A stretch of DNA of 64,000 bases from Campylobacter concisus. Its GTDB lineage: Bacteria > Campylobacterota > Campylobacteria > Campylobacterales > Campylobacteraceae. The position numbers and the translations under genes are program-made. The DNA lies in the NCBI RefSeq assembly GCF_001891085.1, contig NZ_JXUP01000004.1, forward strand, positions 62,001 through 126,000, read 5' to 3'. How positions within the stretch are numbered: the first letter of the stretch is position 1; each line of letters starts with the position of its first letter. Of the stretch, positions 46,793-56,681 are shown piece by piece. The notes beneath the pieces are model-generated. The model was not told where the DNA came from and did no database searches. It worked only from the letters and a program-made list of their open reading frames with translations.

Positions 46793-47660
46793 CGCTCATT
46801 TTATCTTTATAGTTACTTAAACTATTTTTTCGCTCTTCTAAAAATGAGCTTAGTTTTTTCTTGTTCTCTTCAAAAAATATAGCAAAATCCTGCTCATTTT
46901 GTATCTTGTCTTCACCAAAGCTATCAAGCATTACATTTGAGCTACCAACTATCACTAAATAACGCCTATTTTCATAGCTTAGTAACATTAGTTTATTCGT
47001 ACGATCAAGATATTTTTCATAGATGATATTTACGCCACTATTTTGATTTTTAAGTAGCCAGTTCATTGATTTTGTATCATTTTGAGACTGATTTCTAGGT
47101 GTTTTAAATCCGCCAAAATCATTACTCTTTGAAGTAATATATCTTTTAAATACATATAAAAATACAAGAAGCGCAATAAGCACACTTAAAACTATAAAAT
47201 ACCTTGAGTCTATATTCAGCATAGGCTCTTCATCCATCTTTGGAGTGCTAGGGGTCTCTATTTTTGCACTAGCTTGAGGCATATTTTGTATTTGAGGTTT
47301 TGCATTTTTTAGAGTTACACGAATGCGGAGCCCAAAACTATCAGTCGTCTTTGAAGCATTTACGATAATAGCATCGTTTGAGCGCAAATTTAAGACAAGT
47401 GAGTTTTGCTTTGGTTCTATCTCAAGCTCTTGAATAATCTTTGAGTTTATGTCTTTACTAGCACTTTGATCGTAATTTAGCGAATTTAATATCAAAGATG
47501 TTGTGTCTTTTTCGCGCTTTTGAAAGATATTTCCTTCATAAGGTGCATCAAAACTAAGCATAATATCGACTCTATCAGCACGTTCATAGATATTGTAAGT
47601 TAATAGGTTTGAAGCTAAAATTTGAGTTGCAAAAAGTAAGAAAAATAGTATAAATTTCAT
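46782..47660 (-). CDS. fliO: flagellar biosynthesis protein FliO-like
   Basis: This 292-residue protein has a signal peptide or first helix (residues 1-16), a ~140-residue periplasmic beta-rich domain, a membrane helix near 158-178 (YFIVLSVLIALLVFLYVF), and a cytoplasmic domain with the FliO pattern LDRTNKLMLLSYENRRYLVIVG. The same gene follows fliN in C. jejuni (Cj0352) and H. pylori, where it is regarded as the FliO of the flagellar export gate. The large periplasmic part is absent in enteric FliO. It overlaps fliN by four bases. Confidence 0.75.
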   Translation of the reverse strand: MKFILFFLLFATQILASNLLTYNIYERADRVDIMLSFDAPYEGNIFQKREKDTTSLILNSLNYDQSASKDINSKIIQELEIEPKQNSLVLNLRSNDAIIVNASKTTDSFGLRIRVTLKNAKPQIQNMPQASAKIETPSTPKMDEEPMLNIDSRYFIVLSVLIALLVFLYVFKRYITSKSNDFGGFKTPRNQSQNDTKSMNWLLKNQNSGVNIIYEKYLDRTNKLMLLSYENRRYLVIVGSSNVMLDSFGEDKIQNEQDFAIFFEENKKKLSSFLEERKNSLSNYKDKMSGEF

Positions 47661-47974
47661 AAAAGTTCTTTTTTGAAGTACTGAATAACTGACTTTGAAT
47701 CCAAAATTTCATTTATCCTGATGGCTAAATTTTTCTCATAAACCATTACTTCGCCTTTTCCAAAAATTCTATTATTTATATATAGCTCCACACTCTCACC
47801 AGCTGGTTTTTCGAGGTCTATAACAGAGCCAGCTTCAAATTTCAAAAGCTCATTTATGCTAACTGTGGTAGTTCCTAGCTCAGCTATAAAATCAACACTT
47901 ATATCCATAAGCTCATCATAGCTCTTAAAAAGCCCTAGCTGCTCTAGTGTCTCTATCGCACTCTCGTCGCTCAT
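47657..47974 (-). CDS. fliN: flagellar motor switch protein FliN
   Basis: This 105-residue SpoA-domain protein forms part of the C-ring at the base of the flagellum. The family core VSINELLKFEAGSVIDLEKPAGESVELYINNRIFGKGEVMVYEKNLAIRI is intact with its hydrophobic patch. It overlaps the CheX-like gene and fliO by four bases each, so all three are probably translated from one mRNA. Confidence 0.94.
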   Translation of the reverse strand: MSDESAIETLEQLGLFKSYDELMDISVDFIAELGTTTVSINELLKFEAGSVIDLEKPAGESVELYINNRIFGKGEVMVYEKNLAIRINEILDSKSVIQYFKKELL

Positions 47975-48390
47975 TGTATGTCGTAGCCTATTTGAAATGT
48001 TCTATTTTTTATTTTATATACAAATTTCTCTTTTAGTTTGATACCAAAATTTTCAACTTCGCCTAAAAATTCAGGCGTTCCAAGCTTATAAGCATTTGGC
48101 TCTTTTTCATTTAGTAAATTTTTAGCTTTGCCAATGATCTGATTGGCTATCTCTTTGCAAAGATCGTCTAGATCACCACCATCAACATCTTCGTGACCAA
48201 AAAAGGCATTCATGAAAATTTTCAAAGTATCTTTTTTAAAAAATAGGTAAAAATGATACTCGCTTTTGCCCTTATAGACTGGTATGCTAGCTCCGTAAAA
48301 TCCCTTGCCAAGGCTCTTACCAGCTTCTAAATCTAGCCCTAAAGTATCCTTGCAAAGATAGCTTGTAGCTTCATCTATAACTTTTCTCAT
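47971..48390 (-). CDS. CheX-like protein upstream of fliN
   Basis: This 139-residue protein has the alpha/beta pattern of the CheX/CheC family. It keeps the ExxN phosphatase motif, seen as CKEIANQIIGKAKNLL near residue 85, so dephosphorylation of CheY-P is possible. The N-terminus ITY-like helix and a GDLDDLC acidic turn lead into that helix. C. jejuni has the same small gene (Cj0350) before fliN. Coupling to fliN suggests action at or near the switch complex; the biochemical role is inference. Confidence 0.7.
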   Translation of the reverse strand: MRKVIDEATSYLCKDTLGLDLEAGKSLGKGFYGASIPVYKGKSEYHFYLFFKKDTLKIFMNAFFGHEDVDGGDLDDLCKEIANQIIGKAKNLLNEKEPNAYKLGTPEFLGEVENFGIKLKEKFVYKIKNRTFQIGYDIQ

Positions 48391-48422
48391 ATCTCTTCCT
48401 TAAGACTTGAAATGCATTTTCA

Positions 48423-48428
48423 ATTATA
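48423..48428 (-). promoter_or_regulatory. predicted -10 element of the CheX-like/fliN/fliO operon
   Basis: On the minus strand TATAAT lies 33 bases before the ATG at 48390, within the 78 bases that separate it from trpA. So this flagellar operon is probably not read from the trp promoter alone. Confidence 0.5.
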
Positions 48429-48468
48429 CTTTGGCTTTACTAAATTAGCTATAAATTTATTAAGCATT

Positions 48469-49218
48469 TTAAAAGAGTTTATCTATCTCTTTTACTAGCT
48501 TTTCACCGCTAAAATCGGCACAAAGCTTAACTATTTGCGTGCCTATGATTGCTCCGTCAGCATATTTTTTTACTTCATTAACATCATCTTTGTTTTTTAT
48601 ACCAAAGCCCACAGCCACTGGCAAATCGCTCTTTTTTTTAAGCTCTAGGACCAAATTTTTTATCCTATCTTCATCAGCCCTTTTTGAACCGCTAACGCCA
48701 ATCGCACCAAGAGCGTAAATAAATCCTGAGCCAAATTTTAAAATTCCATCTGCCCTGCCCCCAGAAGTGACACTAATAAGTGGTATCAGACTTAAATTTA
48801 ACTCTTTGCATTTTAGAGCAAATTCCTCGCACTCCTCGCAAGGCAGATCCGGCACGATAAAGCCGCTAACTCCAGCCTCAACTGATCTTTTTAGAAATTT
48901 ATCAACGCCGTAAGCAAAGATGATATTAAAATAAACCAGAAAAACAAGTGGTTTTGTCACTTTTACCTTGCAACTCTCAAGCATATCAAAGACAACGTCC
49001 GTATTTACGCCGTTTTGCACCGTCTCAAAACTAGCTTGCGCGATGAGTTTTCCGTCAGCCAGCGGGTCAGAGTAAGGGATGCCGATCTCGACTAGATCAA
49101 GCGTGCTCTCATCTAAATTTTCTAAAAATTCCTTCGTTTTTTCTAGGCTTGGATATCCAGCCACGATGTAGCCGATGTTTGCTTTTTTGCCACTAAATGC
49201 GCTTCTAACCTTATCCAT
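48469..49218 (-). CDS. trpA: tryptophan synthase alpha chain
   Basis: This 249-residue TIM-barrel enzyme cleaves indole-glycerol phosphate to indole and glyceraldehyde-3-phosphate. The catalytic Glu is in [17 protein letters not shown] and the Asp in the same stretch. The phosphate-binding [12 protein letters not shown] and AVGFGIKN follow. It overlaps trpB by eight bases and is the last gene of trp(GD)FBA. Confidence 0.96.
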   Translation of the reverse strand: MDKVRSAFSGKKANIGYIVAGYPSLEKTKEFLENLDESTLDLVEIGIPYSDPLADGKLIAQASFETVQNGVNTDVVFDMLESCKVKVTKPLVFLVYFNIIFAYGVDKFLKRSVEAGVSGFIVPDLPCEECEEFALKCKELNLSLIPLISVTSGGRADGILKFGSGFIYALGAIGVSGSKRADEDRIKNLVLELKKKSDLPVAVGFGIKNKDDVNEVKKYADGAIIGTQIVKLCADFSGEKLVKEIDKLF

Positions 49219-50392
49219 AAATTTTTCCTTTTTCGTAGCCGATAACTGTGTTTATGTCTTTATCGCCCCTACCTGAGATATTTACGACGATGACGCTTTT
49301 TTTATCTAGTTTTGGGCAAAGCTTCTCCAGATACGCCACCGCATGCGCGCTCTCGATAGCTGGGATGATGCCCTCCATCTTGCTTAGAAAATACAAGGCA
49401 TTTATGCACTCATCGTCGGTCACAGCTTCATATCTTACCCTTTTGATGTCGTTTAGGTGAGCGTGCTCTGGGCCGATACCTGGGTAGTCAAGACCCGCTG
49501 AGATGCTATGCACTGGCGAGATCATGCCGTACTCATCTTGCAACACGGTCGTTTTCATGCCGTGAATGATGCCGGTTTTGCCTTTGCTAAGCGTAGCTGC
49601 GTGATAAGGCGTCTCTATGCCAAGGCCGCCAGCCTCTATGCCTACTAAATTTACGCTCTCATCGTCCAAAAACGCACTAAAAATGCCAATAGCATTACTG
49701 CCTCCACCAACGCAAGCTATGACGTAGTCGGCCTTTTTGCCGTAGTCTGCAAGCTGAGCTTTGGCCTCTGTGCCGATGATGCTTTGGAAGTCACGCACGA
49801 TCTTTGGGTATGGGTGCGGGCCAACGGCTGAGCCAATGACGTAAAATGCGCTCTCTATCTCATTTACCCACGCTTGAATAGCCGCCGTAGTCGCCTCTTT
49901 TAGCGTTTTTAAGCCGTCTTCTACGCTCACCACTTTTGCGCCAAGAAGTTGCATGCGAAAGGCATTTAGCTGCTGTCTAGTCACGTCTGTTGCGCCCATA
50001 TATACGTCACACTCTAAGCCCAAAAGTGCTGCTGCAGTCGCTGTTGCCACACCGTGCTGACCAGCTCCAGTCTCAGCTAAAATTTTCTTTTTACCCATTT
50101 TTTTAGCAAGCAGTGCTTGAGCTAGGGCGTTATTTATCTTGTGCGCACCAGTGTGGTTTAGATCCTCTCTTTTTAGGTAAATTTCATGTCCGTAGTGCTC
50201 GCTTAGGCGCTTTGCAAAAAAGAGCGGACTAGGCCTGCCAACGTAGTTTTTCAAAAGATCATCAAGCTCATCTTTAAACTCTTTTGTCTTTGCGATGTTC
50301 TCATAAGCATTTTCTAGCTCATCAAGGGCAAACATCACCGTCTCAGGCACGAACTGCCCGCCAAATTTTCCAAAATACGCCTTACTATTCAT
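49211..50392 (-). CDS. trpB: tryptophan synthase beta chain
   Basis: This 393-residue PLP enzyme condenses indole with serine. The PLP lysine is in HTGAHKINN near residue 87, with the glycine-rich [10 protein letters not shown] and GGGSNAIG phosphate loops. It is the TrpB1 type, which partners TrpA. It overlaps trpF and trpA by eight bases each. Confidence 0.97.
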   Translation of the reverse strand: MNSKAYFGKFGGQFVPETVMFALDELENAYENIAKTKEFKDELDDLLKNYVGRPSPLFFAKRLSEHYGHEIYLKREDLNHTGAHKINNALAQALLAKKMGKKKILAETGAGQHGVATATAAALLGLECDVYMGATDVTRQQLNAFRMQLLGAKVVSVEDGLKTLKEATTAAIQAWVNEIESAFYVIGSAVGPHPYPKIVRDFQSIIGTEAKAQLADYGKKADYVIACVGGGSNAIGIFSAFLDDESVNLVGIEAGGLGIETPYHAATLSKGKTGIIHGMKTTVLQDEYGMISPVHSISAGLDYPGIGPEHAHLNDIKRVRYEAVTDDECINALYFLSKMEGIIPAIESAHAVAYLEKLCPKLDKKSVIVVNISGRGDKDINTVIGYEKGKIYG

Positions 50393-50996
50393 CTTCTACC
50401 TCACCTATGATCTTTAAAATTCTCTCTATCTTTTGCGCATCTTTTATGCCGTTTTCGTCCTCGACTTTTGAGTTGATATCAACTAGATATGGCCTAAATT
50501 TCAGCGCCTCTTTGATGTTGTGCTCGCCTATGCCCCCAGCCATGCCAAATTTAAATTTAACCTCTTTTAAAATTTCCCACTCAAAGCTAGTGCCGTTTCC
50601 GCCGGCATTTTCGCCCTTGCAGTCAAAAAGCGCCATGTCAAAATGCTTAAAATCAACCTCTGGCAAGCTATCTTTCACGCTAAAAACTTGCCAAATCTCA
50701 AGCCCCATATCTTTTAAATTTGCACCTAAATTTTCACTCACCACTCCATGTACCTGAGCCACGTCAAGACCAGCAAACTGGCAAATTTCCATTATCTCAC
50801 AATCACTTTGCTCCGCAAAAACGCCAACTACTTTTTTGCCTTTGCTGTGAGCAAATTTCGCTATCTGCCTAGCTAAATTTAGATCAACTCTTCTTTTGCT
50901 TTTAGCAAATATTAATCCGATAAAATCAACATCCAAAGCGCAAACCGCACTTGCCTCATCTAGCGTTTTGATGCCACAAATTTTAACTAGTGCCAT
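50385..50996 (-). CDS. trpF: phosphoribosylanthranilate isomerase
   Basis: This 203-residue TIM barrel carries the N-terminal catalytic [11 protein letters not shown] and [11 protein letters not shown], plus [14 protein letters not shown] at the phosphate site. It is a stand-alone TrpF rather than the TrpC-TrpF fusion of enterics, and no trpC is in this operon. It overlaps trpGD by one base. Confidence 0.95.
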   Translation of the reverse strand: MALVKICGIKTLDEASAVCALDVDFIGLIFAKSKRRVDLNLARQIAKFAHSKGKKVVGVFAEQSDCEIMEICQFAGLDVAQVHGVVSENLGANLKDMGLEIWQVFSVKDSLPEVDFKHFDMALFDCKGENAGGNGTSFEWEILKEVKFKFGMAGGIGEHNIKEALKFRPYLVDINSKVEDENGIKDAQKIERILKIIGEVEDE

Positions 50997-52600
50997 TACA
51001 CTTGTGCCTTTATAAACTCTTCATAAAATTTATACGCCTTGCCAGAATTTATCGCCTCAAGCACCATTTTTTTGGCCTCGTCTGGGCTCTTTGCGCCATC
51101 AGCCGCGTAGAGTGCAAACATCGCATTAAAGACCACGATGTCAAATTTCGCCCCCTGCTCCTCGCCTTTTAGCGTGCGGATCAAGGTTTTGGCATTTTCT
51201 TCAGGTGTGCCGCCCTCGATATCGCTATGAAGCGCTCTTTTAAAGCCAAATTGCTCTGGCGTGATGCTATACTCAAAAATTTCACCATTTTTTAGCTCCA
51301 CAACGCTTGTTTCACTACAAAGCGTGATCTCATCAAGTCCGTCATCACCTCGAACGACTAGAGCGTGCTTTCTGCCAAGGATCTTAAGCGTCTGGGCGTA
51401 GAGTTTTAAGACAGGTTTATGATAGACGCCAACTAGCTGGTTTGTAAGGTTTAAATTTGGATTTAAAAGCGGTCCAAGCACGTTAAATACGGTTCTTATG
51501 CCAAGTCTTTGACGCACTTCTCTCACCTCGCCAACTAACGGATGGAAAAATGGCGCGTGGAAAAAGGCTAAATTTTTACTAGCTAAATTTTCTCGCTGTT
51601 TTGCCAGTGATTTTTCACTTTTTACACCTAAAATTTCAAGCACATCAGAGCTGCCTGACTTGCTTGAAACTGCCTTATTGCCGTGTTTTGCGACCTTTAC
51701 GCCAAGACTTGCGAGGATAAATGCCACAGTAGTTGAGATATTTATCGTCTTAAAGCCATCGCCGCCAGTGCCACAAAGATCGATCATAGGCGTATCATCG
51801 CGGTAAGTTTGCGAGTATTTTAGGATATTTTTTGCAAGTGCAGCGAGGCTTTTTGGATAGAGGCTCTTTTCGCTAATAAGCACCAAAAGAGCTGAGAGCT
51901 GCACGATCTCGTACTCTTTGCTGGCTATTATCTCGCAAATTTGCTCAAAGTCGCTATCATCAAGCGGGATGCTCTCTTGAAGCTTGATAAGATATGGCTT
52001 AAGCGAGCGAATTTTTGGCTCTTTAGCCTCATCTTTTGCTTTGTAACTTACAAAATTTTCAACTATCTTTTTGCCGTATTGCGTAAAGTAGCTCTCTGGG
52101 TGAAACTGGATGCCAAAGATCGGCTTATCTTTAACGCTAAGTGCCATTACTACGCCATCGTCGCTCACCGCATCAGCACTTAAGCTAGCTGGGAGCTCAT
52201 CGACATAAAGTGAGTGGTAGCGCATAACCTCAAAGCGCTCAGGTAGCCCAGCAAAAAGTGGCTCTTTGTTTTTCACGTCAATAAACGAGGTTTTGCCGTG
52301 TAGTGGGTCATCTAGTCTTTTTATCTTTGCGCCAAAACTAAGACCTATAGCTTGGTGTCCAAGGCAAATTCCAAGCACTGGAACGCCAAGATCAGCCTTT
52401 AAAATTTCCAAACAAACTCCACTATCTTTTGGGTGCTTTGGCCCTGGACTTAAGATTATCTTGCTTGGGTTTAGTTTTTTGATCTCGTCAAGCGTGATCT
52501 TGTCATTTCTAACACATCTAACCTCTTCATCTGTAAGCTCTTTTACATATTGCTCAACATTAAAAACAAAACTATCGTAATTATCTATGAGTAAAATCAA
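50996..52600 (-). CDS. trpGD: bifunctional anthranilate synthase component II / phosphoribosyltransferase
   Basis: This 534-residue fusion has a TrpG glutamine amidotransferase at 1-190 (nucleophile Cys in GICLGHQAIG; His-Glu in QFHPESY) and TrpD at about 200-534 (LCGTGGDGFKTINIST, KHGNKAVSSKSG). TrpG makes ammonia for TrpE, yet no trpE is upstream, where C. jejuni has it; recR lies there instead. The start is TTG with AAAGGA. A hairpin (52613-52645) sits in the leader just ahead of this site. Confidence 0.95.
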   Translation of the reverse strand: MILLIDNYDSFVFNVEQYVKELTDEEVRCVRNDKITLDEIKKLNPSKIILSPGPKHPKDSGVCLEILKADLGVPVLGICLGHQAIGLSFGAKIKRLDDPLHGKTSFIDVKNKEPLFAGLPERFEVMRYHSLYVDELPASLSADAVSDDGVVMALSVKDKPIFGIQFHPESYFTQYGKKIVENFVSYKAKDEAKEPKIRSLKPYLIKLQESIPLDDSDFEQICEIIASKEYEIVQLSALLVLISEKSLYPKSLAALAKNILKYSQTYRDDTPMIDLCGTGGDGFKTINISTTVAFILASLGVKVAKHGNKAVSSKSGSSDVLEILGVKSEKSLAKQRENLASKNLAFFHAPFFHPLVGEVREVRQRLGIRTVFNVLGPLLNPNLNLTNQLVGVYHKPVLKLYAQTLKILGRKHALVVRGDDGLDEITLCSETSVVELKNGEIFEYSITPEQFGFKRALHSDIEGGTPEENAKTLIRTLKGEEQGAKFDIVVFNAMFALYAADGAKSPDEAKKMVLEAINSGKAYKFYEEFIKAQV

Positions 52601-52612
52601 CCTATATCCTTT

Positions 52613-52645
52613 AAATTTAGCAGCGGTTAAGCCTTGGCTAAATTT
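52613..52645 (-). promoter_or_regulatory. hairpin in the trpGD leader
   Basis: AAATTTAGC and GCTAAATTT form a 9-base stem with a 15-base loop. On the minus strand it is downstream of a TATAAT -10 (52663-52668) and ends a few bases before the ribosome-binding site of trpGD. It could affect translation, or simply be the recR terminator. No Trp codon run is present, so classic attenuation is not supported. Confidence 0.4.
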
Positions 52646-52685
52646 CTATTAATTTAGGAAAAATTATAACTAAAAGAAAGTTTAA

Positions 52686-53258
52686 TTAGGCTTTTGTGCG
52701 GCTTTCGTAGGCTTTTAAAAGTGAAAGCATGTCGACGTTTTCTAAATTTACACCAGTTGGCACGCCTTGAGCAATCTTGCTAAATGAAATTTCACTCATG
52801 CCAAGCTTATCCTCGACGTAAAGCATGAGTGCGTCTGAATTTAGCCCTGGTGTAAAGGCAAAGACAACCTCTTTTGAGCCATTTTGCATGATAGCATTTC
52901 GCAGCCTCTCTATGGCATCCTCGTCGATCTCGTCAAGCACGAAGTAAAGGCCATTATAAATGCCATTTTGCTCAAAGACTAAGATATCTTTTGGGCTCTC
53001 AACCAGCAAGATGACCTCACTGTCTCTGCTCTCGTCGCTGCAAATATCACAAATTTCATTTTCACTTAGCCCACCGCAACGCTCACAACGTTTGATAAAC
53101 CTCACCGCATCTTCGATATTTTGAGCGAGTCTTAGCCCTGCAAAGCTATCTTGCATGCAGACAAAATAGGCAAACCTTGCGGCTGATTTTTTACCAACAC
53201 CAGGGAGCTTGGCAAAAGACTCAGTTAGCTCGTTAAATTTTTCTAAGCCCCTTTTCAT
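52686..53258 (-). CDS. recR: recombination protein RecR
   Basis: This 190-residue protein of the RecFOR pathway has the helix-hairpin-helix LTESFAKLPGVGKKSAARFA, a four-cysteine zinc finger (CERCGGLSENEICDIC), and a Toprim domain (VILLVESPKDILVFE). It overlaps racS by four bases. The order recR-racS-racR-dnaJ is conserved with C. jejuni. Confidence 0.95.
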   Translation of the reverse strand: MKRGLEKFNELTESFAKLPGVGKKSAARFAYFVCMQDSFAGLRLAQNIEDAVRFIKRCERCGGLSENEICDICSDESRDSEVILLVESPKDILVFEQNGIYNGLYFVLDEIDEDAIERLRNAIMQNGSKEVVFAFTPGLNSDALMLYVEDKLGMSEISFSKIAQGVPTGVNLENVDMLSLLKAYESRTKA

Positions 53259-54511
53259 GCGCGTTTTGCCTTTGCTTTAAGTAAAATTTTAAAGACGTGA
53301 TAGCCGTCTTCATAGTCATAAACTAGCTCAAATTTTTGCATCTGACAAATTTGCTCGATGATATAAAGTCCAAGCCCCATACCACTTCCTGCACTTACCT
53401 TATCGCCTCTAACAAAGGCTTGTTTGTAGTAATCAATCGGATGATTTAGCTTTTTGCCTAAATTTTTAACCGCAATAAATTCGCTATCGCAGATCAAAAT
53501 AGCCTTTTTATCCTCTGCGTATTTTAGGGCATTGTCTATCAAATTTTTAATCGCTAAGCTAAAAAGCTGAAAATCCACTCTCAATATCACGTCGTCTTTG
53601 ATATCGCAGCTCACTCGCTCTTCAAATTTATCAAGCATGAGCATATCTTGCACTTGCTCTAAAATGAGCGAAAAATGGCACTCTTGGTAGTTTAGTGCGT
53701 AGCTTTTAGAAAGGAGCTGCTCGACCTTGCTAAATTCATTTATCAGCATCTCAAGGCGCTCAAACACATTGATGAGCCTCATCTTTTGGGTCTCATTTGC
53801 GACCATTTCAGAGACGATCCTACCCTTACCAATAGGAGTCTTTAGCTCATGCATGATCGCGCGCAAAAATAGCTGCCTTGAGCGGATGAGCTCTCTGATC
53901 TTGCAAACGGCGTTATCAAACTCAACAGCAACCTGTCCGATCTCATCTTGCTCGTTTTCATTTAGCCTAGCCGTCATCGCCATTTCCATATTTCCACTGG
54001 CAAATTTTCTGATATCTTTACTAAGCCTTCTAAGTGGCGAAAGACTTCTAAGAACAGAAACATAAAGTGAGATGAGAAGGGCTGAAACTATCAAAAATGC
54101 GACCCAAAGCGGATCATTTACGTGTCTTGCATCATTACTTTCAAGAAGTAGCTGGAAAGATGGATTTTTAATAAGCAAATACAAATCGCCTTTGTAATTA
54201 ACTGATTGCACCACTCCAAGAGGTGTGTGCTGCGTAAAAACAACGGTTCCATTTGTGGCTATTGAAGTGGCTAAATTTTTATTTCCAACATACTCTAAGT
54301 AAAAATTTTTAAAATAATGCTCTAAATCTCTTGGGGGATTTCCGCGTTCATAGAGTGCGACAAGGTAGTTCATCGCACTTATTTGTCTATCCTTTAGTTT
54401 TTCTAAAGCGCTCTCTTGCTGAATGTTTGCAAAAGTTACAAAGAGCAAGCACATCAGCGAGAAAGCTATGGCAAAGATAATAGTTATCTTCGTAGTTATG
54501 GAATATTTCAT
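53255..54511 (-). CDS. racS: sensor histidine kinase RacS
   Basis: This 418-residue kinase has two membrane helices (about 8-28 and 133-153), a periplasmic domain between them and a HAMP linker. The H-box MHELKTPIGKGRIVSEM lies near 225. The DNALKYAE N-box region and the GSGMGLGLYIIEQI G-box follow. Placed with RacR and DnaJ as in C. jejuni, where RacRS responds to nitrate/fumarate-related and temperature conditions. Overlaps racR by four bases. Confidence 0.9.
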   Translation of the reverse strand: MKYSITTKITIIFAIAFSLMCLLFVTFANIQQESALEKLKDRQISAMNYLVALYERGNPPRDLEHYFKNFYLEYVGNKNLATSIATNGTVVFTQHTPLGVVQSVNYKGDLYLLIKNPSFQLLLESNDARHVNDPLWVAFLIVSALLISLYVSVLRSLSPLRRLSKDIRKFASGNMEMAMTARLNENEQDEIGQVAVEFDNAVCKIRELIRSRQLFLRAIMHELKTPIGKGRIVSEMVANETQKMRLINVFERLEMLINEFSKVEQLLSKSYALNYQECHFSLILEQVQDMLMLDKFEERVSCDIKDDVILRVDFQLFSLAIKNLIDNALKYAEDKKAILICDSEFIAVKNLGKKLNHPIDYYKQAFVRGDKVSAGSGMGLGLYIIEQICQMQKFELVYDYEDGYHVFKILLKAKAKRA

Positions 54512-55179
54512 CCGATAAGCTTATATCCTATGCCTCTTACAGAAAATATATGTTTTGGCGCTTTTGAGCTATCACCGATTTTTGATCTAAGGCGTCCGAT
54601 AATAACATCTAAGCTCTTTGAGTCTTTATCTTTTAGGCTTTTACAGTTATAAACTAGCTGTTCGCGTGAAACCGAAAAACTGTGTTGCTTAATGAGATAA
54701 GTTAAAATTTCATACTCAGCTGGAGTAAGCGCTAACGGCTCATTGTTAAAGTAAATTTCGTGACGCTTATCATCAATCCTAAATGCGCTATCAACGACCT
54801 CTTCTTGTACTTCATTTGTCTTTTTATATCTTCTTATAAGACTTGTGATACGAGCATACATCTCTTTTGGATCGTATGGTTTTGGCAAATAATCATCAGC
54901 ACCAAGCTGAAGTCCAACGACCTTGTCACTGATGTCACTACGTGCCGAGCTTATGATAATAGGAATGTCGTATTTTTGGCGAATTTCTTTACAAACCTCA
55001 AGCCCATCAATGCCCGGCAAAGTAAGATCAAGTATTAACAAATCATAGTTTTTTATCCCAGCACTAAGTCCTAAATATGGGTCTTCAAAATTCGTAACTT
55101 TTATATTAAAACTATCAAGATATTCAGATAAAATTTGTGCAAATTCTGGATCGTCTTCTATCATTAAAACATTAACCAT
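54508..55179 (-). CDS. racR: response regulator RacR
   Basis: This 223-residue OmpR-type regulator has acidic EDD near the N-terminus, the phospho-acceptor Asp in LLILDLTLPG near residue 52, Lys in YLPKPYD, and a winged-helix C-terminal DNA-binding domain. First gene of racR-racS-recR. A minus-strand TATAAT at 55210-55215 lies 31 bases ahead of the start. Confidence 0.92.
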   Translation of the reverse strand: MVNVLMIEDDPEFAQILSEYLDSFNIKVTNFEDPYLGLSAGIKNYDLLILDLTLPGIDGLEVCKEIRQKYDIPIIISSARSDISDKVVGLQLGADDYLPKPYDPKEMYARITSLIRRYKKTNEVQEEVVDSAFRIDDKRHEIYFNNEPLALTPAEYEILTYLIKQHSFSVSREQLVYNCKSLKDKDSKSLDVIIGRLRSKIGDSSKAPKHIFSVRGIGYKLIG

Positions 55180-55209
55180 GAATTATCCTTTTTATTAAAA
55201 ATAGTAGAG

Positions 55210-55215
55210 ATTATA
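55210..55215 (-). promoter_or_regulatory. predicted -10 element of racRS-recR
   Basis: TATAAT on the minus strand, 31 bases before the racR ATG. The plus-strand TAAAAT at 55259-55264, 38 bases before dnaJ, is the likely divergent counterpart. Confidence 0.45.
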
Positions 55216-55301
55216 CGGCAAAAATGTAAATTCTTTTTTAAATTTAAACTTTTTTGGGTAAAATCCCATATTTAAAATAAGCTTAATTAACAAGGAAAAA
55301 T

Positions 55302-56444
55302 GTGGAATTTGACTATTACGAAATCCTTGAAATTTCAAGAAATGCAAGCGGAGATGAGATCAAAAAAGCCTTTAGAAGACTTGCTTTAAAATATCACCCA
55401 GATAGAAATTCTGGTGACAAAGAGGCTGAACTAAAATTTAAACAGATAAATGAAGCTTATCAAGTTTTAAGCGACGAGCAAAAACGCTCTATCTACGACA
55501 GATACGGCAAAGAAGGCCTTGAGGGTCGATTTGGCAGCGGTGGCGGATTTAGTGCCGATTTTGATCTTTCAGATATTTTTGACTCATTTTTTGGTGGCGG
55601 TTTTGCGAGTAGTTCTAGGCAGAGAAAAAGATACTCCGAAAAATACTCAGCCGATCTTGAAATTCCTATAAATTTGGAGTTTAACGAAGCTATTTTTGGT
55701 TGTGAAAAAGAGATAAAATTTGATCAAAAAGTACCTTGCCCGACATGCAATGCAACCGGCAGTAAAGATGGCAAGAGCAAGACTTGCCAGCACTGTGGCG
55801 GAAGTGGTAGGATAACACGCGGAAATGGCTTTATGAATATCGTCCAAGAGTGTCCATATTGCCACGGAAGTGGTGAAGTAATAAGTGAACCATGCCCTGA
55901 TTGTAACGCAAAAGCTTATAAAATCCAGCAACAAACTGTAAAGATTACCATCCCTGAAGGTGTTGATAGCGGCATGAGAATGAGAGTAGCTGGCAAAGGC
56001 AATATCGGTACAAACGGCGTTCAAGGCGATCTTTATGTAGGCATAAACGTAAAAGAAGACAAGCATTTTATTCGTCACAACGACGATGTTTATCTAGAAA
56101 TTCCTGTCTTTTTCACACAAGCTATACTTGGCGAAAGCATAAAAATTCCAACGCTTCGAGGAGAAACTGAGCTAAAACTACCTGTTGGAGCAAAGGATAA
56201 GCAGCAATTTATCTTTGAAAATGAAGGTATAAAAAGCGTAAATTCGCGTAAAAAAGGTAGGCTCGTAGCGCAAATTTCTATTCAAACGCCTGAAAAACTA
56301 AGCGATGAGCAAAAAGAGCTTTTAAATAAGCTTCAAGCTAGCTTTGGCATAGAATCAGGTAAATCAAATACCGACGAAAGCGTCTTTGATAAGATAAAAA
56401 GCTGGTTTAAAGGCGATGAGCCAAAGAAGAAAAAGAAAAAATAA
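55302..56444 (+). CDS. dnaJ: chaperone DnaJ
   Basis: This 380-residue Hsp40 has a J domain (1-70, HPD motif in KYHPDRNSG), a Gly/Phe-rich linker, four CxxCxGxG-type zinc repeats ([32 protein letters not shown]; the last is degenerate) and a C-terminal substrate domain. It ends in a Lys-rich tail. The start is GTG; an ATG two bases earlier is in another frame. No CIRCE element is visible upstream. Confidence 0.95.
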   Translation: MEFDYYEILEISRNASGDEIKKAFRRLALKYHPDRNSGDKEAELKFKQINEAYQVLSDEQKRSIYDRYGKEGLEGRFGSGGGFSADFDLSDIFDSFFGGGFASSSRQRKRYSEKYSADLEIPINLEFNEAIFGCEKEIKFDQKVPCPTCNATGSKDGKSKTCQHCGGSGRITRGNGFMNIVQECPYCHGSGEVISEPCPDCNAKAYKIQQQTVKITIPEGVDSGMRMRVAGKGNIGTNGVQGDLYVGINVKEDKHFIRHNDDVYLEIPVFFTQAILGESIKIPTLRGETELKLPVGAKDKQQFIFENEGIKSVNSRKKGRLVAQISIQTPEKLSDEQKELLNKLQASFGIESGKSNTDESVFDKIKSWFKGDEPKKKKKK

Positions 56445-56449
56445 ATTTA

Positions 56450-56481
56450 AATTTGTGACGTTAAATTTGACGTCACAAATT
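56450..56481 (+). terminator. hairpin after dnaJ
   Basis: AATTTGTGACG and CGTCACAAATT form an 11-base stem with a 10-base loop, six bases after the dnaJ stop codon, followed by a short CTTTC. Confidence 0.6.
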
Positions 56482-56531
56482 CTTTCAAAATAAATTTTAT
56501 ATATCCTAATTTTTATAATTAGATTTCACAC

Positions 56532-56650
56532 AAATTTTAAAATTTCATGAACGAGTAATTTCGACTCTAAGATTTGAGCCAAGAAAAAAGCAAGAACAAA
56601 TCTTAGCAGTCAATTCTTACGAGTGAATGAAAGTTTTAAAATTTGCAAAG
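56532..56650. repeat. palindromic repeat element, copy 1
   Basis: A ~119-base unit closely matching copy 2 at 56958-57075 in the same orientation. Each unit has an AAATTTTAAAATTT-type end on both sides, and an inner inverted repeat CTAAGATTTG / CAAATCTTAG. The arms extend imperfectly through GAGTAATTTCGACT and CAGTCAATTCTTAC, so the whole unit can fold on itself. It holds no reading frame. Nature unknown; REP- or MITE-like. Confidence 0.7.
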
Positions 56651-56681
56651 CAATCTAGTTAAATTTAAATGTTTGTTTCTT

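Noticed and set aside
50284-50757. 157-codon plus-strand frame across trpF and trpB
   Set aside because: Antisense to well-supported trp genes with conserved active sites.
52601-52685. Tryptophan attenuator with leader peptide
   Set aside because: There is no short open frame with Trp codons in the leader, so only a plain hairpin is reported.
55300-55302. ATG as the dnaJ start
   Set aside because: It is two bases ahead of the GTG and in another frame; only the GTG gives the J-domain N-terminus.
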